From Pseudomonadota bacterium (lineage in GTDB: Bacteria > Pseudomonadota > Alphaproteobacteria > Acetobacterales > Acetobacteraceae): a DNA stretch of 34,258 bases. Below the pieces are notes generated by a model that saw only the letters and a list, made by a program, of their open reading frames with translations, was not told the origin of the DNA and searched no databases. The stretch's first letter is position 1. Each line of letters starts with the position of its first letter. This document shows, in pieces, positions 26,247 to 34,249 of the stretch. The stretch spans positions 1 through 34,258 of the forward strand of contig JAKAWQ010000042.1 of NCBI GenBank assembly GCA_021816925.1, given 5' to 3'. The position numbers were made by a program, and so were the translations under genes.

Positions 26247-27063
26247 GCCGCAGCACTCCCCATCGCTCGACCGTCACCCGTTCGAAAGGGCGGAGATAAA
26301 GCTGGTCGATCACGAGCCAGACGGTGCCGACGACGATCATGCCGGCGATCGTGCGGTCGGTCGCGTGGTTGGCCGCGCTCGTCAGGATGAGATAGCCGAT
26401 CCCGTTCTTGGCCGCGATCATCTCGGCGAAGATCAGGCCGCGAAAGGCGAAACCGGCGCCGACGCGAAAGCCGGTGATGATGCCGGGCAGGGCGGCTGGG
26501 AAAATCACCTCGCCTAACACCTGTCGCGGAGAGGCACCCAGCGCACGCACCGCGTCGATTAGCACGCGCGGGGTCGCCCGGACCGCGGCTTGCGTGTTGA
26601 ACAATACCGGAAACGCAACGACATAGACCAGCGCCACCAGGATCGTCCGCAGGCCGTAGCCCCACCAGATCACGAAGATGGGAATCCAGGCTACTTCGAC
26701 GATCGCATAGAAGAAATTGAGGAGCGGGCCGAACATGCTGGCGGCGCGACGGCTCACACCGAGAGCGAGCCCGAGAGCCAGCCCGATCGCCGTCCCGAGC
26801 CCGATGCCGGCCAGATACCGGCCGGCGCTGTCCGCGAGATAAGCGGGAAGGATTCCCTTCTCGAGCAGCACGGTAAACGCGCCGGCAACATCGCGGGGCG
26901 AGGGAAAGAAGTACCGCGGGACACCGGAAAGGCTTGCCGCTGCCTGCCAGAGCAAGACCAGACCGGCCACGCCCGCGGCGCCGAGAACGCCGCGCTCGAT
27001 GCGCCGAAAGGCCACTTGCCCAACCGCGCCAGACCTGAAGGAAGCCCCGGCCCCTACGCTCAT
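26233..27063 (-). CDS. NitT/TauT-type ABC transporter permease
   Basis: A 276-aa permease of the SsuC/TauC type, related to the following gene. The coupling loop reads ALGASPRQVLGEVIFPAALP, and GFRVGAGFAFRGLIFAEMI follows. About six membrane segments are visible. ATG 27063 overlaps the stop of the upstream 106-aa gene as ATGA; a longer start is open but would overlap that gene heavily. Together with the downstream permease it would form the membrane pore. Confidence 0.9.
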   Translation of the reverse strand: MSVGAGASFRSGAVGQVAFRRIERGVLGAAGVAGLVLLWQAAASLSGVPRYFFPSPRDVAGAFTVLLEKGILPAYLADSAGRYLAGIGLGTAIGLALGLALGVSRRAASMFGPLLNFFYAIVEVAWIPIFVIWWGYGLRTILVALVYVVAFPVLFNTQAAVRATPRVLIDAVRALGASPRQVLGEVIFPAALPGIITGFRVGAGFAFRGLIFAEMIAAKNGIGYLILTSAANHATDRTIAGMIVVGTVWLVIDQLYLRPFERVTVERWGVLRHAEE

Positions 27064-27380
27064 CGCCCATGCCACGGGCGGATCCGCCCTATCCAATAGA
27101 GGCGCGCCAGGATAATGAGCTTCCGCCTCGATACGGCTTCAAGCCAGACCTTACGGCCATCGATACGCACCAAGCGTCCTGCCTGCTGCAGTCGCTGGAT
27201 GTTGAACGCCTCCGGCGTGAAAGGAAGCACGATCTCGATATCACGCGTGCCACCCAGGGGCGGCAGGCGAAGCGCGGCAAGGCGCGCGTGGCCAAGCTCC
27301 CAGGACCATGCCTCGAACACCAGGAGACCGGCCGCCAGGAATGCCGTCGCAAGGAGGGGCCTGAGCAGGGGCCGGCTCAC
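27060..27380 (-). CDS. Small membrane-anchored protein of unknown function in ABC operon
   Basis: A 106-aa protein I do not recognise. Residues about 7-26 form one hydrophobic segment (LLATAFLAAGLLVFEAWSW), followed by a 75-residue, probably periplasmic part. That part is basic at its end and contains IEIVLPFTPEAFNI, RIDGRKVWLEAV and LARLYWIGRIRPW. It has GTGA overlap with the ATPase stop upstream and ATGA overlap with the permease start downstream, so it is a real operon member and not a chance frame. Such a subunit is not part of the standard NitT/TauT set. It may be an accessory or assembly factor of the transporter. Confidence 0.7.
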   Translation of the reverse strand: MSRPLLRPLLATAFLAAGLLVFEAWSWELGHARLAALRLPPLGGTRDIEIVLPFTPEAFNIQRLQQAGRLVRIDGRKVWLEAVSRRKLIILARLYWIGRIRPWHGR

Positions 27381-28198
27381 GGGGGCGTCCCGGCGCCGCG
27401 CACGAGGTCGAGCACGCGCTGGCGCAGCGTGGCGAAAAGAAGGTTGTTGCCGAGCTCCGCCCAACGGCGTTGCCGGCGCGGAATGTCGATGTCGATCATC
27501 GCCTTGAGCCGGCCCGGCCCGGGCGTGAGAACGGCCACGCGATCGCCCAGGAACACCGCTTCCTCGACACTGTGCGTGACGAACAGGACGGTGAGGCGGG
27601 ATTGCGACCAGATCCGCACCAGCTCTTCCTGCAACGTCATGCGCGATTGTGCGTCGACGGCGGCGAAGGGCTCGTCCATCAGCATGACCTCGGGTTGGTT
27701 CGCGAGCGTGCGGGCGACTGCCACGCGCTGCTTCATGCCTCCCGAAAGCTGGTGCGGATATTTGTCGGCGGCCTCGACGAGATTGATCATCTCCAGGAAC
27801 TGCCGCCCAATCCTGTCGCGCTCGCTGCGCGGCATGCCGCGCAGCCGGAGCCCGAGCGTCACGTTGTCGAGCACCGTCCGCCAGGGCAGCAGCGCATATT
27901 CCTGGAAGACGACGCCGCGGTCGGCTCCCGGTCCGCCGATCGGCTTTCCATCGAGCAGCAGGCTCCCGGAGCGCGGCCGGAGGAAGCCCGCGATCGCCGC
28001 AATGAGGGTGCTCTTGCCGCAGCCGCTCGGTCCGACCACGGAAAGGAACTCGTTCTCCCGTACCTCGAGACTGAGGTCCTCCAGCGCGCGATGCCGTGCC
28101 CGACCGTCCTCGCTCACGTAATCGATCGACAGGCCGCGGATGGTGATCTTCGACGCAGCAACGCTCCCAGCTCCCGCCTCCGCCGGTAACGCCGCCAT
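27377..28198 (-). CDS. NitT/TauT-type ABC transporter ATP-binding protein
   Basis: A 273-aa ATPase of the SsuB/TauB type. Walker A is GPSGCGKST, the signature is LSGGMKQRVAVARTLA, Walker B is VMLMDEPFAAVDA, and the switch His lies in LFVTHSVEEAVFL. ATG 28198 overlaps the stop of the binding-protein gene by one base (TGATG), and an alternative TTG lies one codon upstream. An unusual 17-residue Ala-rich lead precedes ITIRGLSIDY. It energises import through the two permeases. Confidence 0.92.
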   Translation of the reverse strand: MAALPAEAGAGSVAASKITIRGLSIDYVSEDGRARHRALEDLSLEVRENEFLSVVGPSGCGKSTLIAAIAGFLRPRSGSLLLDGKPIGGPGADRGVVFQEYALLPWRTVLDNVTLGLRLRGMPRSERDRIGRQFLEMINLVEAADKYPHQLSGGMKQRVAVARTLANQPEVMLMDEPFAAVDAQSRMTLQEELVRIWSQSRLTVLFVTHSVEEAVFLGDRVAVLTPGPGRLKAMIDIDIPRRQRRWAELGNNLLFATLRQRVLDLVRGAGTPP

Positions 28199-29265
28199 CA
28201 ATGACCCGATGGCGGAGCCAGCCGATCCGCGGCCGGGATAGGCGGCAGGTCGGAGAAGTATTGCGGTGCTTTCCGCTCGGCAGCCAGGATGAATTCCGCG
28301 TCGATGCTGGCCGCGGGATTGAACCGTCGGCGGATCTCATGCGCGGCGAGCATCTGAGGAATCGACTTCTTCGCAAAACCCTCGATCGTCAGCTTCGAGA
28401 TGCGCGGGTCGAAGCGTGAGTGATGGAGCGAGGATTCGAGGATCGACAGGCTCACGCCCTGGATCCAGTGGGTGTCGATCGCGGCGGCCGCATTGTTGTG
28501 CTGGCGCACCCACTGCTCGGCGCGCGCGAAGGCCAGCATGAAGCGCTGCAGCAGCACCTTCCGACCGGCGATGACCTTGCGGCTGGTCAGCACGGTGCCG
28601 GGCATGAAGCAGTCGATGCAGCCGCCCGCGATCACCGGCACGCTTCCCTTGACGTTCGCCAGCGTCGCGCTCCCCCAGGGCTGCCAGATCGAGATCGCGT
28701 CCGCATCGCCGTTCTCGAGCGCGGTCGCGAGCGTCGCCGGGCCGGCATTGATCAGCCGGACGTGGGACGCCGGGATGCCGGCCTGGCCGAGCAGGTTCAC
28801 GAGATAGGTTTGTGCATCGGTGCCGAACGGAAGCGCGATTCTCTTGCCGGCGAGAGACTTGAGATCACCAGGCTTGATGCCGGAACTCGCCGAGGCGACG
28901 ATCGCCTGGTTCTCGGAGTAGGAGTCCGAGAGCGGGCTGCCGTGCAGGGTCGCGATCATCACCAACGGAAAGCCGTTCGCAACACCTGCGAGGAAGGGGG
29001 CGGTGCCGAGCACGCTTACCTGCTGCGCGCCGTTGAGCTGCCCGTTCAGCATATCGACGCCCGTCGAATAGAGAACCACCTTTGCATCGAGCCCTGCGGC
29101 CGCGAAGAAGCCCTTTTCGACGCCGGCGAAGATCGGCGCGTGATTGTCGGCCTGGGCCGCGCCGATCACGATCTTCATCGGTTGCGCATGGGCCACCGCG
29201 GGGATCCCCGCAAAGGGGATGCAAAGCGTGAGGACAATGGCGAGCCGGAGCAGAACGCGCGGCAT
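28198..29265 (-). CDS. NitT/TauT-type ABC transporter substrate-binding protein
   Basis: A 355-aa periplasmic binding protein and first gene of the operon. The signal peptide spans about 27 residues with cleavage after AVAHA. The mature part opens with MKIVIGAAQADNHAPIFAGVEKGFF, the typical NMT1/THI5-like start, and later shows KRIALPFGTDAQTYL, GDADAISIWQPWGS and a Cys pair in GGCIDCF. The ligand class is sulfonates, sulfate esters, nitrate or pyrimidines. The divergent sulfatase favours a sulfate ester or a similar organosulfur compound. Confidence 0.9.
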   Translation of the reverse strand: MPRVLLRLAIVLTLCIPFAGIPAVAHAQPMKIVIGAAQADNHAPIFAGVEKGFFAAAGLDAKVVLYSTGVDMLNGQLNGAQQVSVLGTAPFLAGVANGFPLVMIATLHGSPLSDSYSENQAIVASASSGIKPGDLKSLAGKRIALPFGTDAQTYLVNLLGQAGIPASHVRLINAGPATLATALENGDADAISIWQPWGSATLANVKGSVPVIAGGCIDCFMPGTVLTSRKVIAGRKVLLQRFMLAFARAEQWVRQHNNAAAAIDTHWIQGVSLSILESSLHHSRFDPRISKLTIEGFAKKSIPQMLAAHEIRRRFNPAASIDAEFILAAERKAPQYFSDLPPIPAADRLAPPSGH

Positions 29266-29353
29266 GATTTCCTCCCTCGGCGCCGGACCGTCCGACTCAC
29301 CGCTCTTTGCTGCGGTGGCCCATGGCCGTGATGGCCAATGGCCGGCGACAGTA

Positions 29354-29368
29354 ATATCTCAGTGATAT
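29354..29368. promoter_or_regulatory. Inverted repeat, candidate operator of the GntR regulator
   Basis: ATATC-TCAGT-GATAT is a 15-bp inverted repeat in an AT-rich island within the divergent GntR/ABC intergenic region (29266-29494). The 8-mer TATCTCAG (29355-29362) recurs in reverse orientation at 29462-29469, close to the GntR start. A second palindrome, GGCCAATGGCC, is at 29333-29343. It sits at the expected transcription start of the ABC operon, so binding would repress it. Confidence 0.45.
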
Positions 29369-29399
29369 ATTCTAGCGGCGCCTCGCGCGCATCCGTCAA
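29369..29399 (-). promoter_or_regulatory. Possible promoter of the NitT/TauT operon
   Basis: Read on the minus strand, TTGACG (29399-29394) and TAGAAT (29374-29369) resemble -35 and -10 boxes, with a 19-bp spacer that is slightly long. The inverted repeat at 29354-29368 begins directly downstream. Confidence 0.35.
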
Positions 29400-29494
29400 G
29401 GCCCGGCGGGCCTTTCAGGCCCCGAAAGACCCCTTGACGCTTGCCGCTCGTGCCCCTCAATCTGAGATACCAGGGTGATTTCAGGTGAGGGGAC

Positions 29495-30142
29495 GTGCTT
29501 CGCGAGCAAGCCTATGAGCGGTTCAAGGAGCGCCTCTTCTCCCGCAAGCTCCGCCCCGGTCAGTTTGTTTCCCAGCGCACCCTCGCGGCCCTCGTCGGCA
29601 CCTCCGAGGGACCGATGCGCGAAGCGCTCAAGCGCCTGGAGGCGGAATCGCTCGTCCGCCTGGTGGCCCAGCGTGGCATCCAGATCGCCGAACTCAACGT
29701 CGAGTTCATCCGCAACGCCTTCGGGCTTCGTCTGGCACTTGAAAGCTTCGCCATCCGCACCTTCGCCTTGACGGCCAGCAAGACCGAATGTGCGCGGCTT
29801 GCCGCCCGCTTCACCGACGTCGCAGAGCGCATCCGCCTCCGCCCCACGACGAAGCTCCTCGATGAGGCGCTCGCCGTCGATTGCGATTTCCATCGCACGA
29901 TCGTCGCCAGCCTCGGCAACACGCTGATCGACGAATTCTACCGGCTGAACGACGACAAGATCCGGCTGATCCGGCTCAACAGCCGCTTCACCGCCGATCG
30001 CATCGCCTCGGCCACCGCCGAGCACCTCGCCATCCTCGCCGCGCTCGCCGCGCGCGACGCCGACGGCGCGGCCGCCGCGATCGAGCGCCATCTTGCAATT
30101 TCGCTGCGCCGTTCGCTCGGCGTGACGGACCCGCCACCGTGA
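29495..30142 (+). CDS. GntR family regulator (FadR/FCD subfamily)
   Basis: A 215-aa regulator. The N-terminal winged helix (about residues 1-65) shows AYERFKERLFSRKLRPGQFV, then QRTLAALVGTSEGPMREALKRLE, the GntR helix-turn-helix. The C-terminal helical FCD ligand domain follows, with metal/ligand residues expected around DCDFHRTIV and AEHLAILAAL. It starts with GTG at 29495 after a GAGGGGA site. Its stop overlaps the sulfatase start as GTGA, so it is co-expressed with sulfatase and MFS. It probably senses the transported compound or its product and controls the divergent ABC operon. Confidence 0.9.
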   Translation: MLREQAYERFKERLFSRKLRPGQFVSQRTLAALVGTSEGPMREALKRLEAESLVRLVAQRGIQIAELNVEFIRNAFGLRLALESFAIRTFALTASKTECARLAARFTDVAERIRLRPTTKLLDEALAVDCDFHRTIVASLGNTLIDEFYRLNDDKIRLIRLNSRFTADRIASATAEHLAILAALAARDADGAAAAIERHLAISLRRSLGVTDPPP

Positions 30143-31608
30143 CGGCGCGCCCCAATCTCCTCTTCCTCCTCTCCGACCAGCACGCTCAGCGGATCGCCGG
30201 CTGCTATGGCGAGAGCCTGCTGGTAACACCTGCGCTCGATGCATTGGCCGGACGCGGCGTCATCTTCGACAATGCCTATTGCGCCTCTCCGGTCTGCGTG
30301 CCGAGCCGCATGTCGCTCCTCACCGCGACCCATCCGCATCGCCAGCAGGTCTGGACCAACGACGATGTGCTGGCCTCCGACCGGCCGACCTGGGCGCACG
30401 CCCTCGGCGCCGCTGGATACCGGCCGACGCTGATCGGCCGCCTGCACGCGCTCGGCCCCGACCAGTTGCACGGCTTCCTCCACCGCGAAGTCGGCGACCA
30501 CAGCCCGAACTGGCCCGGCGTGCCACGCCACGATCTCGGCGTCCTTTCCCGCGCCAACGATCCCTGGCCCGAGAGCATCGCCCGTTCCGGCCCCGGCCGC
30601 TCGTCCTACGAGGCCAAGGACGAGGAAGTTGCAGATTTTGCGTGTGCCTTCCTGAAGGAGACCGCCGCCGCAGGCGCGCTTCCCTTCGCGCTCCATGTCG
30701 GCTTCATCCTGCCCCATCCGCCCTATGTCTGCGGCGCCGAGGACTATCGCCGCTTCGCCGGCCGCGTCGGCCCACCGGCGCGGGGCATCCCGGCCGACGA
30801 GCATCCCTGGCTCCGCTGGTGGCGCGAGGATCGCGGGCTCGCCACGGCCGCTCCCGCCCACATCCTGCGTGCCCGCACCGCCTATTACGGCCTGGTCGCC
30901 AGCATGGACCGCATGATCGGCCGCATCCTCGAAACCCTCGCGGCAACCGGGCTCGCCCGCGACACGCTCGTCATCTACGCCTCAGACCATGGCGATCACC
31001 TCGGCGAGCGCGGCCTCTTCTGGAAGCACACGCTGCACGAAGAATCGGTCCGCGTGCCACTCATCCTTTCCCATCCCGGCCATCTCCCCGAAGGCGAGCG
31101 GCGCGCCGGTGTCGTCAACCTCATCGATCTCGGCCCCACCATCATCGAGGCGCTCGGCGCCCCCGCGCTGCCGAACACCGACGGCCGGAGCTTCCTTGCG
31201 CTTGCCCGCGATGGGGCCGCGCCCTGGCTCGACGAAACCTCGAGCGAATACTGCACCGATGCCGTGCCCGACTGGACCGGTGGGGCGGCGGTGCAGCAGC
31301 GCATGCTCCGCAGCGGCCGCTGGAAGCTTTGCTGGTATGCCGGCTATCGGCCACAGCTTTTCGATCTAGAAACAGATCCTGGCGAGACGCGCGACCTTGC
31401 CTCCGATTCCTTCGTCACCTCCCTCCGCGACCAGCTTGCCACCCGCGTGCTCGCCAGCTGGGACCCGGCCGCAATCCGCGCCCGCATGGCCGCCCGCCGC
31501 GCCGACAAGGACCTGCTTGCCGCCTGGGCGCGCGCCGCCAGCCCGCCGAGCGAGCATCTCTGGCGGCTCGCGCCCGAACAGAACCGTCTCGATCCGACGA
31601 ACAGGTAG
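30139..31608 (+). CDS. Sulfatase (type I, formylglycine-dependent)
   Basis: A 489-aa alkaline-phosphatase-superfamily hydrolase. The activation motif CVPSR (Cys53-Arg57) followed by MSLLTAT is the C-x-P-S-R signature in which Cys is converted to formylglycine. Metal ligands are in LLSDQHA (near residues 11-16) and ASDHGDHLGERG further on. There is no signal peptide, so the enzyme acts in the cytoplasm on imported substrate. The opening resembles choline-sulfatase-like and phosphonate monoester hydrolase relatives, so the exact ester is uncertain. It starts with GTG at 30139, overlapping gntR. With the ABC importer it resembles sulfate-ester scavenging loci. The formylglycine-generating enzyme must be encoded elsewhere. 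Confidence 0.9.
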   Translation: MTARPNLLFLLSDQHAQRIAGCYGESLLVTPALDALAGRGVIFDNAYCASPVCVPSRMSLLTATHPHRQQVWTNDDVLASDRPTWAHALGAAGYRPTLIGRLHALGPDQLHGFLHREVGDHSPNWPGVPRHDLGVLSRANDPWPESIARSGPGRSSYEAKDEEVADFACAFLKETAAAGALPFALHVGFILPHPPYVCGAEDYRRFAGRVGPPARGIPADEHPWLRWWREDRGLATAAPAHILRARTAYYGLVASMDRMIGRILETLAATGLARDTLVIYASDHGDHLGERGLFWKHTLHEESVRVPLILSHPGHLPEGERRAGVVNLIDLGPTIIEALGAPALPNTDGRSFLALARDGAAPWLDETSSEYCTDAVPDWTGGAAVQQRMLRSGRWKLCWYAGYRPQLFDLETDPGETRDLASDSFVTSLRDQLATRVLASWDPAAIRARMAARRADKDLLAAWARAASPPSEHLWRLAPEQNRLDPTNR

Positions 31609-31675
31609 CTCGCACCATGGAAGGGCAGGGGGACAAATCCCCGGCCCGTGCCGAAGAAGGAAAGGGGGAAACACG

Positions 31676-32947
31676 ATGAACAACGGAACCACCATCGCCG
31701 TTCCGGAATCGGCCGGCGCCGCCGCCGAGCCGGGGCTCGCCCGCATCATCGTGCTCTGCGCCGCCGGCGGCTTCCTCGACGGCTACGATCTCCTCATCAT
31801 GGGGGCGGCTCTTCTCCTCCTCGTGCCCGATTTCCACCTCAAGGGTGCGGAGATTGGCATGCTCACCTCGCTGCCCTTCCTCGCCATGGCGATCGGCGCG
31901 CTCACCGCGGGCCGCCTCTGCGACCGTTTCGGCCGCCGCACCATCTATCTCTTCGACGTGGTGCTCTTCCTCGTCTTCGCGATTCTCCAGGCGCTGGCCC
32001 AGAATCTCTGGCAGCTCGGGATCATGCGCTTCTGCGTCGGCTTCGCGATCGGCATGGACATGCCAACCGGCTCGGCGATGCTCGCCGAATATTCCCCGCC
32101 CGGCTGGCGCGGCGCGCTCACCACCATGCTCAATACCGCCTGGCTCGTCGGCGGCTGCGTCGCTACGCTGGTCGGCTTCGTCCTCTACCAGACCGCCGGT
32201 CCCGGCGCCTGGCGCTGGATGTTCGCCGCCGCCGCCGTCCCCGCCGTGATCGTCGCGGTCATGCGCCACAGCCTGCCCGAAACGCCCTATTGGCGGCGCG
32301 CGGCCGAGCCCGTCGCGGAGCGCCCGCCCGCTGAGCGGGCCGGCTTCGCCGCCGTGCTCGGCTCACGCTATCGGGCTCCGGTGCTCTTCTTCACCATCTA
32401 CTGGATGGTCCAGGCGTTCGCCGGCGGCCCGCCCTTCATCTACACCGCGCTCATCTTCAATTCGGTCCTGCACCTCAAGGGCGCGGAGGCGCTGCTGCTC
32501 AACGCCGTGCTGCTCGCGATCTACGCCGCGCTCAGCCTCCTCTTCCAGTTCACGCTGCTCGAGCGCTGGGGCCGCAAGCCCTTCGCCGCGCTCTTCTGTG
32601 CCCTCGCCGGGATCGGCGCCATCGCCACGAGCTTCCTCTCCGGCGCCGGGATCGGCCTCGTCGCCGCTTTCTCCCTCTTCGCCGTCTCGACGCAGATGTC
32701 CACGATCCCCTTCTGGCCCTGGTCGGTCGAGCAGTTGCCGACGCGCGTGCGCGCAACCGGCCAGTCGATCGGCAGCGCCGGCGGCAAGGTCGGGCTCTTC
32801 GCCGGAATTTTCCTGTTCTCGCCGCCCTTCATCAAGAGCATGGGCTGGATGCCCTATTTCGTGTTGGTCGGCGCGATCTTCGCCGCCCTTGTCCTGTTCG
32901 TGCTGGTCCTCGGCCGCGAGACCAGGGCAACGCCGCTGGAGGCCTGA
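31676..32947 (+). CDS. MFS transporter
   Basis: A 423-aa major facilitator superfamily transporter with about 12 membrane segments. The opening GGFLDGYDLLIMGAALLLL and the loop GRLCDRFGRRTIYLFDV (the MFS loop 2-3 motif) point to the sugar/aromatic acid:H+ symporter group. The second half has the matching loop LERWGRKPFAALF, and a WRWMF segment follows TM6. ATG 31676 has an AAGGGGGAA site upstream and lies 67 bases after the sulfatase stop. It probably moves the same compound or its hydrolysis product. Confidence 0.9.
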   Translation: MNNGTTIAVPESAGAAAEPGLARIIVLCAAGGFLDGYDLLIMGAALLLLVPDFHLKGAEIGMLTSLPFLAMAIGALTAGRLCDRFGRRTIYLFDVVLFLVFAILQALAQNLWQLGIMRFCVGFAIGMDMPTGSAMLAEYSPPGWRGALTTMLNTAWLVGGCVATLVGFVLYQTAGPGAWRWMFAAAAVPAVIVAVMRHSLPETPYWRRAAEPVAERPPAERAGFAAVLGSRYRAPVLFFTIYWMVQAFAGGPPFIYTALIFNSVLHLKGAEALLLNAVLLAIYAALSLLFQFTLLERWGRKPFAALFCALAGIGAIATSFLSGAGIGLVAAFSLFAVSTQMSTIPFWPWSVEQLPTRVRATGQSIGSAGGKVGLFAGIFLFSPPFIKSMGWMPYFVLVGAIFAALVLFVLVLGRETRATPLEA

Positions 32948-32959
32948 GCGGCCCGGGCG

Positions 32960-33055
32960 TCAAACCTCGATCCGCGAGAAGAGGAACGCGGCAATCCCGG
33001 GCACCACCACCGCGAGCGTGGTCAGGACGGCGAAATCCGCGAGCAGGACGAGGCC
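32960..33055 (-). pseudogene. C-terminal scrap of an ABC-2-type permease, cut at the duplication junction
   Basis: A minus-strand frame ending at 32960 encodes about 31 residues, including LADFAVLTTLAVVVPGIAAF and the end FLFSRIEV. This is one hydrophobic segment followed by a basic end, the usual tail of DrrB/NodJ-type ABC-2 permeases. Its N-terminal part is missing because the second copy of the direct repeat begins at 33056. Assignment of so short a piece is tentative. Confidence 0.45.
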
Positions 33056-33306
33056 ACGCGCCGGCCCAGGCCGAGCAGGCGCTGCGCAACATCGCCTGGG
33101 CACTCGCCGAGGCCGGGAGCAGCATTTCCGATGTCGTGCGCGTGCGTTACATCCTGCCCGATCGGGCGGACTTCGAGCCGTGCTGGCCCGTGCTCAAGCG
33201 CTGGTTCGGCGAGGTGCGGCCGGCGGCCACCATGTTCGTGGCCGGCCTCGCCGACCCGCGGATGAAGATCGAAATCGAGGTGACGGCTCGGCGCCCCGGA
33301 GCGTGA
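33056..33306 (+). pseudogene. 5'-truncated ridA, second copy
   Basis: Identical to the 3' part of the RidA gene at 23674-23924 and ending at the same stop codon. The first 44 codons or so, including the GEWVFISG strand, are missing, so no functional RidA can be made. The frame is fused on the left to antisense sequence of the permease scrap. Confidence 0.92.
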
Positions 33307-33365
33307 GTGGAGAGAGCGGCCGGCATCAGCGGTCGCGCACGTGCCGCCACCGACAAGGCTTGGCC

Positions 33366-33713
33366 TCAGAACGCATGCGCAATCCGGCTGTCCGCCGGCG
33401 CCTCGGCTCTCTCCTTCATCCCGTAGTCGCGTTGTACGGAGGCGATGCGAAGCCGGTAGTCGGCAAAGACCCCTCCCCTCCCCCTCGCCTGCGCCGCCCG
33501 GTGTGCGGGCCGATTGCGCCAGGCCCGGACGGCCTCCTCATCGCGCCAGAACGAGAGGGAAAGAATCTTCTTGGGTTCGGTAAGGCTCTGGAAGCGCTCG
33601 ACGGAAATGAAGCCGTCGATCGATTCGAGCTCCGCGCGCAGCGATGCCGCAAGCTCGAGATAGTGCGGCGCCTCGCCCTCCGCGGGCCAGACCTCGAAGA
33701 TGACGGCAATCAC
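33366..33713 (-). CDS. ABM-type protein, second copy
   Basis: Appears identical to the 115-aa protein at 23984-24331, including the GTG start overlapping the upstream NIPSNAP stop. I saw no base difference in this stretch, which points to a recent duplication. It should be functional if its partner copy is. Confidence 0.87.
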   Translation of the reverse strand: MIAVIFEVWPAEGEAPHYLELAASLRAELESIDGFISVERFQSLTEPKKILSLSFWRDEEAVRAWRNRPAHRAAQARGRGGVFADYRLRIASVQRDYGMKERAEAPADSRIAHAF

Positions 33714-34174
33714 GGCCGCACCAAAGGGGCGTGCGGCGTCGAGACGAGCCGAAGGAAGAGCCGGCTTTCCTTGCGGATGAAGCGCTCCTTCGCGGCGAAG
33801 GCGTAATTCTCCCGCCCCAGCGGGTCCTCCCTGAGGCGCGCGCGATAGGCCTCGTAAGCGGCCAGGCTTTCGACGTTGTAAACGCCGTAGGCGGTGGTGG
33901 CAGAGCCTTCGTAAGGCGCGAAATATCCGATCAGGTCGGCGCCGGAGCCCGCAATCGCCTGACCCCGGTTGCGCGCATTGTCCTCGAAGGCCGGAACCCC
34001 GAAAGGCTCGATCTCGTACCAACTTTGGCTCATGGGTGACTCACTCACACGACCCCGAAACACCTTACCCTCTCCCTTTGGGAGAGGGTCGCGCGCAGCG
34101 CGGGGTGAGGGTGTCTGTGTATCACCCATGCATGATTCCTGGTACTCGTAGCGGATGAAGCGGGTAGTCGTCAT
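33710..34174 (-). CDS. NIPSNAP family protein with 44-residue in-frame insertion, second copy
   Basis: Second copy of the NIPSNAP gene at 24328-24660. After the first ten residues (MTTTRFIRYE) a 132-bp element adds 44 residues, including a KGEGKVFRGR stretch, before the sequence resumes at IEPFGVPAF. The insert has no stop codon and keeps frame, giving 154 aa against 110. It also brings new ATGs (in CMGD and PMSQSW), so a near-native protein could start inside the insert. One further change is Gly to Glu in RLREDPLG. The added basic segment precedes the dimeric barrel and may be tolerated. Confidence 0.85.
   Translation of the reverse strand: MTTTRFIRYEYQESCMGDTQTPSPRAARDPLPKGEGKVFRGRVSESPMSQSWYEIEPFGVPAFEDNARNRGQAIAGSGADLIGYFAPYEGSATTAYGVYNVESLAAYEAYRARLREDPLGRENYAFAAKERFIRKESRLFLRLVSTPHAPLVRP
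34017..34144. mobile_element. MITE-like palindromic element
   Basis: An element of about 128 bp bounded by TACCA and TGGTA. Its ends form imperfect inverted repeats of about 34 nt sharing TACCA, CATGGGTGA and a CAC-rich stretch. The sequence CTCG (or CTCGTA) occurs on both sides but once in the uninterrupted copy, fitting a target-site duplication. Inside lies a perfect hairpin, ACCCTCTCCC-TTT-GGGAGAGGGT (34067-34089). It encodes no transposase, so it would move in trans. Similar CCCTCTCCC/GGGAGAGGG palindromes are, as I recall, common interspersed repeats in proteobacteria. Confidence 0.75.
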
Positions 34175-34249
34175 CGGCGGCCGCCTCCGGCTGGTTGCCC
34201 GGCAAACATAGCGCTGGCGCTGCGGAAATGCTTCGGTTAAGATTGAACT

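Noticed and set aside
32598-33806. Long plus-strand frame across MFS and the duplication
   Set aside because: Out of frame with MFS and with truncated ridA; a chimera across the junction.
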